Position numbers and translations under genes: made by a program. Positions 45,360 through 56,839 of a DNA stretch of 64,000 nucleotides are shown here, piece by piece. This DNA is from Microglena sp. YARC. Lineage: Eukaryota > Chlorophyta > Chlorophyceae > Chlamydomonadales > Chlamydomonadaceae. The DNA is taken from the NCBI GenBank assembly GCA_022414725.1, contig CM039464.1, forward strand, positions 25,696,950-25,760,949, given 5' to 3'. Below the pieces are notes generated by a model. That model made no database searches. It saw only the letters and a list, made by a program, of their open reading frames with translations, and was not told the origin of the DNA. Numbering within the stretch: position 1 is the first letter of the stretch; every line of letters begins with the position of its first letter.

Positions 45360-46149
45360 TTGAGATGTCCACTCAAATCAGATTTGACGAATTCTCTAAC
45401 CCCTCTCTCCTCCCCAATGATCAATAACAACTGCCGGCGACCAAGCATCCCGATTCCGGGCAAGAAGCACTTTGGAGAAGTCCAAGCGCAGATTGCCCGC
45501 AGGAGGGAGGTAGGGGAATGCGAAGCCTCCAACACCAGTGCTTGGAACCCTGTCCACAAACTCAATACCAAATCTGAGAAAGTGACAGATCACCCCAAAA
45601 TTAAAATATCCTCACCTCTCAATGGACAACCTGGACAACAAGATCCTACAGGCAGCTTTCGGGCAGAGAGCAAAAGCCCCAAGGATCTACCTAGGACTCA
45701 CGCTGAACCAAGTTCTGCCAAATCTAAAAATCATCTCAAACCCTACTCAATCAAAAAATATCTGGAACAAACAAGATAGACGAAATCCTCCTACTACGAA
45801 CTCTGCCATTCACCTTATCATTGCCCTTCTTTTCGTCAACTGTTTGAATATCACCGCCGCTTCAACAGCCTCTCTCCGCACTCCCTTATCTTTCTTCGCA
45901 CCTAACTCTCACTCAGCCACCAGCATGTATTCAATGGGAGCTCAACAAAACAGGGTGCAACAAGGTAAGATCGATAGGAAATCGAACCGCCGCGAGAAAC
46001 AAGCTGCTAATTCCCGCCTCGCTTTCCCACCCTTTTCACCACACCGCCGCATACCTCTTTCCCCCGGCTACCACACCGCACTATCTTATAAACTGCAAAC
46101 ATTCCAACACTACACTCATTGGCCATCTTCGAAACCCCATATTCTCTAA
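45360..46149 (+). pseudogene. LINE-1 5' region, unassigned open frames
   Basis: Two overlapping frames (45360-45779, 139 codons, and 45622-46149, 175 codons) encode Pro/Ser/Lys/Asn-rich sequence without a recognised motif. They may be remains of ORF1 or an N-terminal extension. Base composition (C- and A-rich, many CAN and ACN codons) matches the rest of the LINE coding strand, which supports membership of the element. Confidence 0.4.
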
Positions 46150-46156
46150 GCCTCTC

Positions 46157-47176
46157 ATGGCGACTAATACCGCCTCTCACGGCGTGGGTGCAAGTCCCGA
46201 TGTGCCCCTCGTGGCATTGTCGTCTCTGACGATTAATACAGCCTCTCATGGCGTGGGTGCAAGTCCCGATGTGCCCCTCGTGGCATTGTCGTCTCTGACG
46301 ATTAATACAGCCTCTCATGGCGTCGGTGCAAGTCCCGATGTGCCCCTCGTGGCATTGTCGTCTCTGACGATTAATACAGCCTCTCATGGCGTGGGTGCAA
46401 GTCCTTATGATCACAATCAACCTTTCTCCCCTTGCTCCTTAGTCATAGACTTTTATAGCACCTCCCTGATTGCTCTCCTCCTCCTGGCTACTTGTTGGAT
46501 CATAGGGTGTACCAAGCACAGTACATCCACTATTGATAAGTCAACCGTGAATAGCCTCCTTCTTTTTAATTCCCCTGCAAAGCAGAACTCTAGCTGTGAA
46601 CCTAATAGGAAATTCTTCACTCAGGACTTTAGAACTTTGACCTATCCCACCTGGGAAACAACCCCTAGGGGAGGCAGACCTACTCCCAGACTTCGTTCCA
46701 CCTCTGTTAACAGTTCTAGTTATTGGGAACCTCAAATATCCTCTCACTGTCAAATTCATTATATTAACGCCTACCTCGGATACAAGGCCCTGGACTACAA
46801 AGATGTCCTACAGTTCTCCATAAACCTCAATACACACGTCACTAACTACACTCAACATGAATGGGATCTAGAACATTGCTATTTTAACAAACTAACCGGT
46901 AACTACACAATCCCTTTAGTCAACCACTATCTGGCTAAAAGGAAATCTCACTTAGGCTTTCTCACTGGCCACAGAAACTCACAAACATACATCCCATCCC
47001 ATCCTCCCACCACTACACCAAAGCAACAACTGAAGACACATCTGAGAATTATTCTGCAGGAATTATGCCTGGCAGCACAAAACAGCAAATCCTTTCTCGA
47101 CTTCCTCCTAGCTGCTCAAGGTTTATCCTCCACTACAACTGTGGATATGGACATGCTAGCACCATTAAGCAAATAA
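46157..47176 (+). pseudogene. LINE-1 putative protease, Cys half
   Basis: Starts with just over three copies of a 69-bp in-frame repeat (23 residues, containing GVGASPDVPLVALSS), then a hydrophobic stretch SLIALLLLATCWIIGC. Near 46745 lies SSHCQIHYINAYLGYKALDY, which fits the active-site Cys segment (C-x-x-H-x-x-N) of Josephin/OTU-like cysteine proteases carried by some retrotransposons. The frame runs to 47176, but the matching His half is in another frame from about 47065, so a frame change separates them. Family assignment is by pattern only. Confidence 0.5.
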
Positions 47177-48017
47177 ATGGTAAGTGGTGGGACATGAACT
47201 CTGAACACAACGGCCCTAGTCTCCTCCACTCACAAGACTGGATAAAACTCCAAGGGCACATCTATACTCTTACTAAAACACCAACCTCCTTCCTATCCTA
47301 CCCCTTTCAACCAGAAATTAAGCACACACTAGGTCACCCTATGAGGCAGAATGTTGACATGGTCTTCCCTACTAGTAGCACCACACCCACTCACAACCAT
47401 CCTGACTCTCCCTACAGTATGGACCACATAAATTCCCCATGGCCTGCAGAACTCACAGATCACAATTTACCAGATCAGGACAACTCCTCAGATCTCACCT
47501 TCCCAGATCTCACTCTCCTAGACTCCACTTTCTCAGATCACGAAGACCTCATAGATCCTCCTTCTTTAAATCAAAAAGACCTCACAGAAACTATTTACCT
47601 AGTCTCTGAAGATGAGGAACCTCCCAGATCAAAACAAAAAACATCCTCTACAAAGAAAAATCATTTAACTACAAAACGCTCACACTCCTGCACACATCAG
47701 ATGCACAACACACCTCTCCCTATACCTAGCAAAGTCGTCCTTCCTGACTTCACTAAGTTTCGCCAATGCAGAATCTTTGGAGAAGAACCTCCTACCAAAA
47801 AACCTGCTCCTTTCAGACCCACTACTAAAACCCTGCCAACGAAAAGAAATAAAATAATTCATACTACCTTACATCCTGTTCAACAACAGCAAACTCCACT
47901 ATATCTCACTAACATTATCACCTCCAACTGCAGAGGCATCTTCTCATCCTGGGAAACACTCTATGACCATATTCGAACTAATGAGCCAGACATTGCTATT
48001 CTCACCGAAACAAAACT
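47065..48017 (+). pseudogene. LINE-1 protease His half, linker and start of APE endonuclease
   Basis: GYGHASTIKQINGKWWDMNS has the spacing of the catalytic His and Asn/Asp segment (GH...WW.xNS) of Josephin-type proteases and is followed by a GP...L...W motif. An acidic Ser/Asp/Pro-rich linker of about 150 residues follows. From about 47910 TSNCRGIFSSW and DIAILTETK are the N-terminal motifs of an apurinic-like endonuclease. The frame is broken at 48017 by the insertion of LINE-2 copy A. Confidence 0.6.
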
Positions 48018-48112
48018 ACTAGGCAGATAAACTACTAGCCAGACATTGCTATTCTCACCGAAACAAAACTACTAGCCAGACATTGCTATTCTCACCGAAA
48101 CAAAACTACTAG
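47986..48112 (+). repeat. 37-bp target segment triplicated at the 5' junction of LINE-2 copy A
   Basis: A 37-bp segment of LINE-1 coding sequence, beginning CCAGACATTGCTATTCTCAC and ending ACTACTAG, occurs at 47986-48022, 48039-48075 and 48076-48112. GCAGATAAACTACTAG lies between the first two. GCAGAT after the first and third units is also the first sequence of the inserted LINE-2. The pattern suggests repeated template jumping during 5' end attachment. Confidence 0.92.
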
Positions 48113-48118
48113 GCAGAT

Positions 48119-49405
48119 ATGCAAGCGATGCTTGACTGTCTGAGAGATTTCTGTGAGGCTACTAAGATGGCTGTGAATATAAAGAAAACTGAGATTGTCG
48201 TTTTCAACAAGCAATTCTGTGATGAGGCCCGCATGGATCCTGATTACAAATTTGTCTATGATGGAGCACAACTTTCTACAAAGTTATCTTTTATCTACTT
48301 GGGATCCCTCTTTGTGGATGGTGACTCAAGCAATCGTGCAAAAGCTGCTTTTTCTAGGATGCTCACTAAGGCCCAAAAGGCACACCACATGCTCCGTAGG
48401 CGATGCCATACTATGGAGATATACAATATTGATATTCTCACCCACCTGTTTGATTCTCTTGTACAACCTATCCTGAATTTTGGCTGTGAGGTGTGGGCTC
48501 CTTCTATTCTGAACAACACACTTATCTCAAATGACCATGCTTGTGAGAAATGGCATAGAGGTATACTTAAACAAATGTTGGGTGTTTGCCAATCTACTAC
48601 ATCTAATATTATCATGGAAGAGCTGGGTAGAACCCCGTTGTATTTTGCTTGGCTTAAACAAGCTTTGCGCTTCTGGAACAAGACCATACATAAAGAACCT
48701 GAGGATCTCATTAGAATGGCTCTTGAGGAATCTTTTGACTCCAACACTGGCTGGGTTCATGACTTGCGTTGTGCTCTTCACAAGCTAGGATCCAGTAAAA
48801 ACATCAACATTTTGGAGGCTGTCGATGTCGAAGGTATTATGTCTGAAGTTTTTGAGTCATGGAGGTTTAAGTACCCAAGTGACACCAATGCAGTTAGAGA
48901 CATCCCTGATGAGAGAAGGGTTGGCTTTAAACGCCTCCGATACCAAAAATGGTTCGCAGCCAACAGCAATGATGAGAATGGCTTGATTCCCTTTACATCC
49001 GCCTTACATAAGCAGGATCAGATTCGTTTTATAGCACAGTTTAGAATGGGTTCCCATTGGCTGAACACAGAAAGAATGAGGGTGGTGGATAGAGCACACA
49101 TCCCTCGCTCAATGAGACACTGTCAAATGTGTGGGTTCCAAAAACCTGAGGATGAAATGCATATGTTTGAGTGCCCTTTTTATAATGATATTCGCCTCCG
49201 CTACCAGAAGCTGTTTACAGATATTTATAGGCATGTCCATGAGGATACCAACTTAACCGTATGGAATGTGGAATTCTGCGATTCCACATTCAGAACCTTT
49301 ATGAATGGAAATGGCACTAAGTCTTTTTGGAGCAACCTAGCCGACTATCTTTCTACTTGTAGAAGAGCAAGACAGGAAGCCCTGGACTGCTTAGTGGCAC
49401 CGTAA
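48119..49405 (+). pseudogene. LINE-2 reverse transcriptase C-terminal part (copy A)
   Basis: 428 uninterrupted codons. The N-terminal part (MQAMLDCLRDFCEATKMAVN then KKTEIVVFN) is the reverse transcriptase palm after motif C, followed by the thumb. Near 49120 CQMCGFQKPEDEMHMFEC forms a C-x2-C-x9-H-x3-C zinc-binding motif common at the C-terminus of LINE proteins. The frame ends DCLVAP and stop. It lacks the endonuclease and most of the polymerase and so cannot be autonomous. The intact length despite no function shows recent arrival. Confidence 0.85.
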
Positions 49406-49686
49406 TTTATCATCCCTTTTTTTTCTTCTTCTTGTGACTTCTCATTTGTTAGCTTCTTACCTCCGCCACTGTAAGTGGTTGAGATCTGGGTCCGGCTCTA
49501 AGGGGTTTAATACCTACGCCACCAAAACGGTGGTTGGGAGTTTGGTTTGTTTGTCCTCGACACACCCCTGATGTAATGGGGTTTTTTGCTTTGTGGGTGC
49601 TTTTTCTTTTTGTTTAAAGCACAGAGTCTCATACACCCTCGCGGTGTCAAGTAGACTTTAACATGTAATGTAATGTAATGTAATGT
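49406..49686 (+). other. LINE-2 3' UTR with two stem-loops
   Basis: CCACTGTAAGTGG (49466-49478) and CCACCAAAACGGTGG (49519-49533) can each form a 5-bp stem. Both are preserved in copies A, B and C. In LINEs the 3' end is read by the element's own reverse transcriptase, so these are candidate recognition structures. The tail is an (ATGTA)n-type repeat. Confidence 0.65.
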
Positions 49687-49692
49687 AAAACT

Positions 49693-50400
49693 CATCTCCA
49701 ACAACACAGGTATAATTAATATGATCAAACAAGACTTTTCTGACTACCACTTCCATCACAGCAGCAAAACCATTAAGCAAGCTACCAATACAGACAACAT
49801 TGTTACCCGCTCAGCTGGAGTTATCACACTCATAAAAAAGACTCTTACTACCCACCCAATTAAACATGAAATCCCCACTGACATAGCTGGTCATCTCACT
49901 CATCAAACTATTAACAACATCACTCACATTTTAGGCGTCTACATGCCCTGCAATGACTCTGCCAAAAGAGCCCGTATCTATGAACACATTCACTACATCA
50001 TATCCCAGAACCCCTCTCACCACTATATTGCAGGGGGAGACTGGAATGCAGCTTACTACCTCACTGATAGAAGCAACACAGTCCAGCACCTAGAGGACCA
50101 GCCTCACTATCAGCATCTTAATAAATACCCAATTCACATTCAACCATCACCACGCCCCCATACTTACTCAGACAACACTTCCTACATCAGCAGGATAGAT
50201 GACATCATTCTCATCAACCCCCCACCTGCAACCACGGTGACAGAAACCACACACCAAATGGGAGACACACTTGACCACTTGACCCCTGGAACAACAAATT
50301 ACCTCCTCTCTCTTTCCCCCTCCCAACCTGGACACACCACCTCACAATCCAACACCCCAACTGCAACTTCCTATCAAACAACAGGACATGGCCAAAGCTA
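49693..50400 (+). pseudogene. LINE-1 APE endonuclease, C-terminal part
   Basis: Continues the endonuclease after the insertion: GVYMPC, GGDWNAAY (the catalytic DxN step), SRIDDIIL and TLDH give the conserved D-N, S-R-x-D and D-H motifs. After DH the frame (LTPGTTNY) stops matching expectation, while another frame reads LDPWNNKLPPLSFPLPTW, so a frameshift lies near 50275. All recognisable catalytic motifs are present apart from that break. Confidence 0.75.
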
Positions 50401-52014
50401 AAGATGCCATTTAAAATCAATTTCTCCATCAATTTCAGCACAGCCACATCAACATAAATAAAGCCTGGACTATAGCACAAACTTTACTGGGAGAAGATAA
50501 AACATCTGCACACATTCAATCTATTAGACAAGAACTCACAGCCACCATGCCAGAAAACCTTAACAGCATGGCAGATCATCTCATGATCACTCTTCACCAA
50601 GCTCTCTCCATCATGACTAACACCTGCCCCACTAAGCCTAGCACACCAGGCACTTTCTTGCCCAGGCAAACTGCTAAAACTTACAGACGTCTTAACTACC
50701 ATATTAAACACATTAAAGCACTTCGAACAGCCTCCAACCATCTTGACCAACAACAATACATGGAGCTTAGAAGCACACCTCACACGGCAGGCACATACTC
50801 ACCTACCACTAAAATTAAAATACAAACAACACCTACAAAACTCACTCCTCCCTGACTACTGCCTCTCTCTAACTGCTGATATTAAACAAAGTATTACAGA
50901 ACTACGTAACATGCAGGCTGCACTCAAAGAGGAGAGAGCAACCGCCTCCATCAAGAAATTCCGACGCCGCCTCAGCACACAGGCACGACAAACTCACAGG
51001 TATATTTTCTCTCCTGAAAATTACACACATACACCCACTGCTCTACTGGACGCATCCTCAAACACACTTAGCACCAGCACCCAGGGTCTCCTGGAAGTTA
51101 TGACTAAACACATGGGTAAACTTATGTCACCTCCCACACCACCCATCTCAGATGACTATACACGACATGCCACCCCCCAACCATGGGAAACACACACGGA
51201 TAAATATCACCTTGAAACCCCAGCCAACTCCATACAAAACACTGCCTCCCCTTACACCTATCTCTCCTCCTCAACCACCTATGATGACTGTATTAGGAAA
51301 CTCTCCACCAACAAAGCCACAGGCCCAGACGGCATACCTAATGAACTACTTATGTGCCTCCCACAGGAAATGCACCTCACCATACACAAACTCATGCAGC
51401 TAGTATGGATCCTGGGAGAAACACCAGACTGCTGGAAAACCTCACACACAGTCATGCTCTACAAAAAATCAGATCCTTGCTTGCCTCAAAACTACAGGCC
51501 AATAGGCCTTAACAATGCTGTAGCCAAACTCTGGACCTCTCTTGTCACTAACACTATTACTACCTACTCTGAAACCAACCACATTCTTAGTGCCTGCCAA
51601 GAGGGTTTCAGAAAAGACAAAAGTACCTATAGACAACTCTTGACCCTACTCCACAACATTGAGGATGCTGCCCTCTTCCACCAGGACCTCTATGCTGCCT
51701 ACTTTGACTTTAGCTCTGCTTTCAACATGATTGACCACCAAAAACTTCTTTGCATCATGCACAGCTTGGGTTACACCCACGACACTATAGACACTATTAA
51801 AGGAATTTACACAAACTCTACTACACATATCCTTCTCAACAATACATCTGGCTCCCCTATCCCCATCACCAGGGGCACTATCCAGGGAGACACTCTCTCC
51901 CCCTTACTCTTCATTATTTTTCTAGAACCCCTACACAGATGGCTCCGTTCTGGGGGACGAGGATACAGAGCAGCATCCCTACCCCCCAAAACAGCAGATG
52001 AAAATCACACTAGC
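50401..52014 (+). pseudogene. LINE-1 linker and reverse transcriptase fingers/palm (motifs 0 to B)
   Basis: A linker spread over two frames is followed from 50743 by a 424-codon open run. ATGPDGIPNELL, YKKSDPCLPQNYRPIGLNN and EGFRKDKST precede motif A (YFDFSSAFNMID, near 51700, with the first catalytic Asp) and motif B (GTIQGDTLSPLLF, near 51875). Further upstream AALKEERATASIKKFRRR resembles the basic pre-RT helix of LINEs. It is broken at 52014 by LINE-2 copy B. Confidence 0.82.
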
Positions 52015-53569
52015 CCCCTATCTCAGTATTCTGAAGTCCATGTATATTCATGTTGTTTTCCAAGCTCGCCTACATGGGGACATTGGATCCTCCTTTCCAT
52101 CCCTTGTAGGAGTTAAACAAGGAGACCCCCTATCCCCACTCCTATTCGGTCTGTTCATTGATATAATTGAATCGTTCCTCCAATCCAAGCTCCCAAATGT
52201 AGGGGCTGAGCTTAGGGGAAAGATTCTGCAACTGTTACTTTATGCTGATGACCTAGCTATAATGGCAGAATCCCCGCAGATATGCAAGCGATGCTTGACT
52301 GTCTGAGAGATTTCTGTGAGGCTACTAAGATGGCTGTGAATATAAAGAAAACTGAGATTGTCGTTTTCAACAAGCAATTCTGTGATGAGGCCCGCATGGA
52401 TCCTGATTACAAATTTGTCTATGATGGAGCACAACTTTCTACAAAGTTATCTTTTATCTACTTGGGATCCCTCTTTGTGGATGGTGACTCAAGCAATCGT
52501 GCAAAAGCTGCTTTTTCTAGGATGCTCACTAAGGCCCAAAAGGCACACCACATGCTCCGTAGGCGATGCCATACTATGGAGAATATACAATATTGATATT
52601 CTCACCCACCTGTTTGATTCTCTTGTACAACCTATCCTGAATTTTGGCTGTGAGGTGTGGGCTCCTTCTATTCTGAACAACACACTTATCTCAAATGACC
52701 ATGCTTGTGAGAAATGGCATAGAGGTATACTTAAACAAATGTTGGGTGTTTGCCAATCTACTACATCTAATATTATCATGGAAGAGCTGGGTAGAACCCC
52801 GTTGTGTTTTGCTTGGCTTAAACAAGCTTTGCGCTTCTGGAACAAGACCATACATAAAGAACCTGAGGATCTCATTAGAATGGCTCTTGAGGAATCTTTT
52901 GACTCCAACACTGGCTGGGTTCATGACTTGCGTTGTGCTCTCCACAAGCTAGGATCCAGTAAAAACATCAACATTTTGGAGGCTGTCGATGTCGAAGGTA
53001 TTATGTCTGAAGTTTTTGAGTCATGGAGGTTTAAGTACCCAAGTGACACCAATGCAGTTAGAGACATCCCTGATGAGAGAAGGGTTGGCTTTAAACGCCT
53101 CCGATACCAAAAATGGTTCGCAGCCAACAGCAATGATGAGAATGGCTTGATTCCCTTTACATCCGCCTTACATAAGCAGGATCAGATTCGTTTTATAGCA
53201 CAGTTTAGAATGGGTTCCCATTGGCTGAACACAGAAAGAATGAGGGTGGTGGATAGAGCACACATCCCTCGCTCAATGAGACACTGTCAAATGTGTGGGT
53301 TCCAAAAACCTGAGGATGAAATGCATATGTTTGAGTGCCCTTTTTATAATGATATTCGCCTCCGCTACCAGAAGCTGTTTACAGATATTTATAGGCATGT
53401 CCATGAGGATACCAACTTAACCGTATGGAGGGTGGAATTCTGCGATTCCACATTCAGAACCTTTATGAATGGAAATGGCACTAAGTCTTTTTGGAGCAAC
53501 CTAGCCGACTATCTTTCTACTTGTAGAAGAGCAAGACAGGAAGCCCTGGACTGCTTAGTGGCACCGTAA
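51998..53569 (+). pseudogene. LINE-2 reverse transcriptase (copy B), two frame breaks
   Basis: The first frame (from about 52015) covers motifs B and C to AESPQ near 52280, where one base appears to be missing before MQAMLDCLRD. A second break near 52585 comes from an extra A absent in copy A (GAGAATAT against GAGATAT). The rest matches copy A, with a Tyr-to-Cys and an Asn-to-Arg change. It retains the same C-terminal zinc motif and stop. Confidence 0.85.
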
Positions 53570-53836
53570 TTTATCATCCCTTTTTTTTCTTCTTCTTGTG
53601 ACTTCTCATTTGTTAGCTTCTTACCTCCGCCACTGTAAGTGGTTGAGATCTGGGTCCGGCTCTAAGGGGTTTAATACCTACGCCACCAAAACGGTGGTTG
53701 GGAGTTTGGTTTGTTTGTCCTCGACACACCCCTGATGTAATGGGGTTTTTTGCTTTGTGGGTGCTTTTTCTTTTTGTTTAAAGCACAGAGTCTCATACAC
53801 CCTCGCGGTGTCAAGTAGACTTTAACATGTAATGTA
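52015..53836 (+). mobile_element. LINE-2 copy B, 5'-truncated, inserted in LINE-1
   Basis: Flanked by ACTAGC at 52009-52014 and 53837-53842. Removing 1828 bp joins the LINE-1 frame exactly (ENHTS to SLGYADD). It starts farther 5' than copy A and includes reverse transcriptase motif B (VKQGDPLSPLLFG) and motif C (YADDLAIMA). Same orientation as the host element and as copy A. Confidence 0.95.
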
Positions 53837-53842
53837 ACTAGC

Positions 53843-55228
53843 AGCTTGGGGTATGCTGACGACACTGCCGTCCTAACCGGCAGCTCAGAGGACCTTCGTA
53901 TCCAATGTGGTAGAGTCCAAACTTGTAGCATCTGGTCGGGCATTCCTCTTAACGCCACTAAATGTGTGGCCAGTGGCATACTCCACAAATCACACCCCTC
54001 ACAACCTACTCACAACAACATTCTTAAACAAAGGTTAGAAAAAATTCCCTTAGGAAATTCCTATGCTACCTACCAGCCTCCAGACCAAGCCTACAAATAC
54101 TTTGGGGTTCACATCTCACTTACCTTAAATTGGAAAACTCAACTCCACTCTACTATTGAAACCATTCACAACAAAGGCTTGAGCATCCTCAATAAAGCTA
54201 AAAACAGGGCAACTCCCACTCAATGCTTACGAATAATTTCACAATCTGTCAGAGCAGCTATTAAATACCCGATGATAGTATCCCCCTTCTCACTAACCGA
54301 CATTCATGTCATTGACAGAGCAGTATTAAAAACAGTTAAACTCTGCTGCTCCCTTCCTAGATCTTTTCCGACAAGAGCACTCCACCTCCCCAAAACAGAG
54401 GCAGGACTAGGGGTGCCCTCTCTATTCACTGAATACACCCAGATTACTGCAACAGCCCTCACCCAGTCCATGAACGACCAAGGTCACCTGGGAATCCTCA
54501 CCAGGGCTCTTCTTAACAAATCAACCTCCACCATGACCACTCTAGATCCTCTCTCTCTCTCCCGCAAGCAACTTAAATATATGTCCCTAGCCCGCCAGCT
54601 GGAAATTATTAAAAAATCTGACATAATAAGTTCTTGGAATGACACAGAACTTCTTGACAAACTTAACATACACTCTCTCCCTCTCCCCCCACAGGCAATT
54701 CCTGTCTCACTCATGACTCCATTTCATGACCTGGACATTTACTCATACCATGACCTGGTCACCCCTATGGGAACCCATCTTATCAGAAGCACTACAGATC
54801 TCTCCCTTATCACCTTACACAAAATTACTAAACACCACAAACGATCTCTGAACCGCCTCACCGCTCACCTCTCTTCCCTCCAAACCGTCGGTCCTCCAAT
54901 ACACTCTGACCCACTTCCTCTCTCTCACCGACAACTTGCGCCTGGTTACGCAATTGCGCAGAACACAACGGACAACGTTAAATCTCCCGCTCCTAACGAA
55001 CCCTCTACTCCACTCACCCAGCGCTACCAACCTCACGCCACCGTTACTGATTCAGACTACGAGGCGGACCCCACTGGGGACCTGCAAGGAAACCAATGGT
55101 GGGCGTGGCCCACGCAGATCGCAGGCAGCCACGCGCACCAAGCATGGGGCTGCCCCAGCAGTGATGCCACCTGGTCAGCACGCCACTACTTCTGCAAATC
55201 TTGGATTCGACACTCCTCCACTTCTTAA
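53843..55228 (+). pseudogene. LINE-1 reverse transcriptase motif C to thumb and connection
   Basis: SLGYADDTAVL (53852-53863 encodes YADD) supplies the two catalytic Asp of motif C. YKYFGVHISLTLNW matches motif D/E. A long connection follows (RAVLKTVKLCCSLPRSFPTR, LPKTEAGLGVPSL). The frame ends in TAA at 55226-55228, but the same frame is open again afterwards, so this is an internal stop, not the protein end. Confidence 0.82.
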
Positions 55229-56839
55229 TTTTACCGCGCATATAAAATAACTCCCACTTCAAATCCTGACAGGATCCGCGAGGCCATGACATTTCCCGAT
55301 AGCAGCGCACCTGCACCACCGGCGCGCCTGCTCCACCTTACCTACGGATCCCAGGACAAAGCCCTGCACATTACGAGCTGGCGGGGCAAGCGCTCTTACA
55401 ACGACGACTAACTTGCCACCACTACCGTTGTCCACGTCCAATGGGCCCCAACAATTATGCACAACGACCATATCAACTCCTACACACACATGGGATACAG
55501 CATCCACCACAGCACACCTCTTACCTCCACTACCTCCACCATATATTGGAAACCTCAATCTCACCATGCGGCTCATCTTGCTGAACTGGTGGGACAACCA
55601 GCATATGCCCAATTAACCCACACTTTTAAAACCACTCCCCCAACAACCACACACCTCAACCCCAGGAAGGACATCCACCTCACTAACCTCCAGCAACAAG
55701 GCCAATGGGCCACCTCTTCAGGATTCGATGCTGACAACCATAACCTTGTTCACAAACTTTTGAAAATTGACACACACGACAGGCACCCAGACTGGGACAT
55801 TCAACCACCCTCAGCCTACACTATACAAACAGGCATCCTCACTACTCTGAATGGCCAATCCACACACACACACACCAACGCCTCATATCTTTATAACCCC
55901 ACTGGTCACTGTCTTGGGCACATACCCAACGACAGACTCACCTCTCTTAAACAAAACTATGACCATTTAAAAAACCACCACCCTACCAAATGGAACCAAC
56001 TGACTCAAGGAGGAACATACCATACTGACTTAGCTGCCCTCTTCACCAGATACAGAGCTGCCCCTGCCGCCACCAACATTCTTTCTCCTTTTCTCTACCA
56101 AGCAGCAGCTGCTCTGGGCATTACTCACCATCGTACTTCTAACCCCCTTAGCTACGACCAAAGCCTCACCAGCTTCTCTTCTACCAGCCCTGCTGACCAG
56201 CTCTTTGGCTCCAACCAAGACCCCTTTCTTACCACCTGGACTGGGGGCTCACTGGTGGACGTTCCCAACTCCACCACACAAGCACACCAAGCTCTAAGGT
56301 GGGCCCTAGCCAGTGCTGACCATGCTGAAAATACTCTCAGCCCTACCTGCACCCTGATGCTCCTCCCTGATGATCTTGCTGCCCCTTACAAAACTCTTCT
56401 CCATCACTCCTGGATTCACTATATTGACTCTAGACCACAGTCTGAATTTTATACTACCTCTGAAATTTGGCTTGGCAGCAAATCTCACACTCCACCCTCC
56501 ACTCAAAAACTACATCTCATTCTTATATGCAACCCCCACAGCCAAGCTACTTACTTTCCTAAACTTCCAGATTTTATTGACCAATGGACATACTACATGC
56601 AAAGCCTTTCCTCATCCTGGGAGCCCTCTACTATCACACCACCTCCCACTCTTACCTTCTCTGACATTGTCATCACCTACCCTCGGAAACTTAAATCTCT
56701 TGCCAAAAATCCTTGGCAAACTCCACTCCACCAACACCCTCCTTCCTCCCCTCTTACCATTACCCACCCTTGTCTTTACCTAGCTACCCCCTCCTCAGGC
56801 CTCCAGGTCTACACAGATGGCAGTCTAATAAAAGGTTAA
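55229..56839 (+). pseudogene. LINE-1 connection domain to first RNase H motif
   Basis: Same frame as the reverse transcriptase, with a second internal TAA near 55409. Unassigned connection sequence of about 450 residues leads to VYTDGSLIKG (56807-56836), the first RNase H motif with its catalytic Asp. A third TAA follows at 56837-56839. Over 4.4 kb (53843-58261) I see no frameshift, only these three TAA codons. Confidence 0.75.

Larger units (their letters stand above)
48113..49686 (+). mobile_element. LINE-2 copy A, 5'-truncated, inserted in LINE-1
   Basis: Begins at GCAGATATGCAAGCGATGC inside the reverse transcriptase gene, just after the catalytic YADD region seen in copy B, and ends in TGTAATGTAATGTAATGTAA. 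AAAACT occurs at 48012-48017 and 49687-49692, and removing 1675 bp restores the LINE-1 frame (ETK then LIS). By eye it differs from copy B by four substitutions and one single-base indel over about 1.56 kb. Confidence 0.93.
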
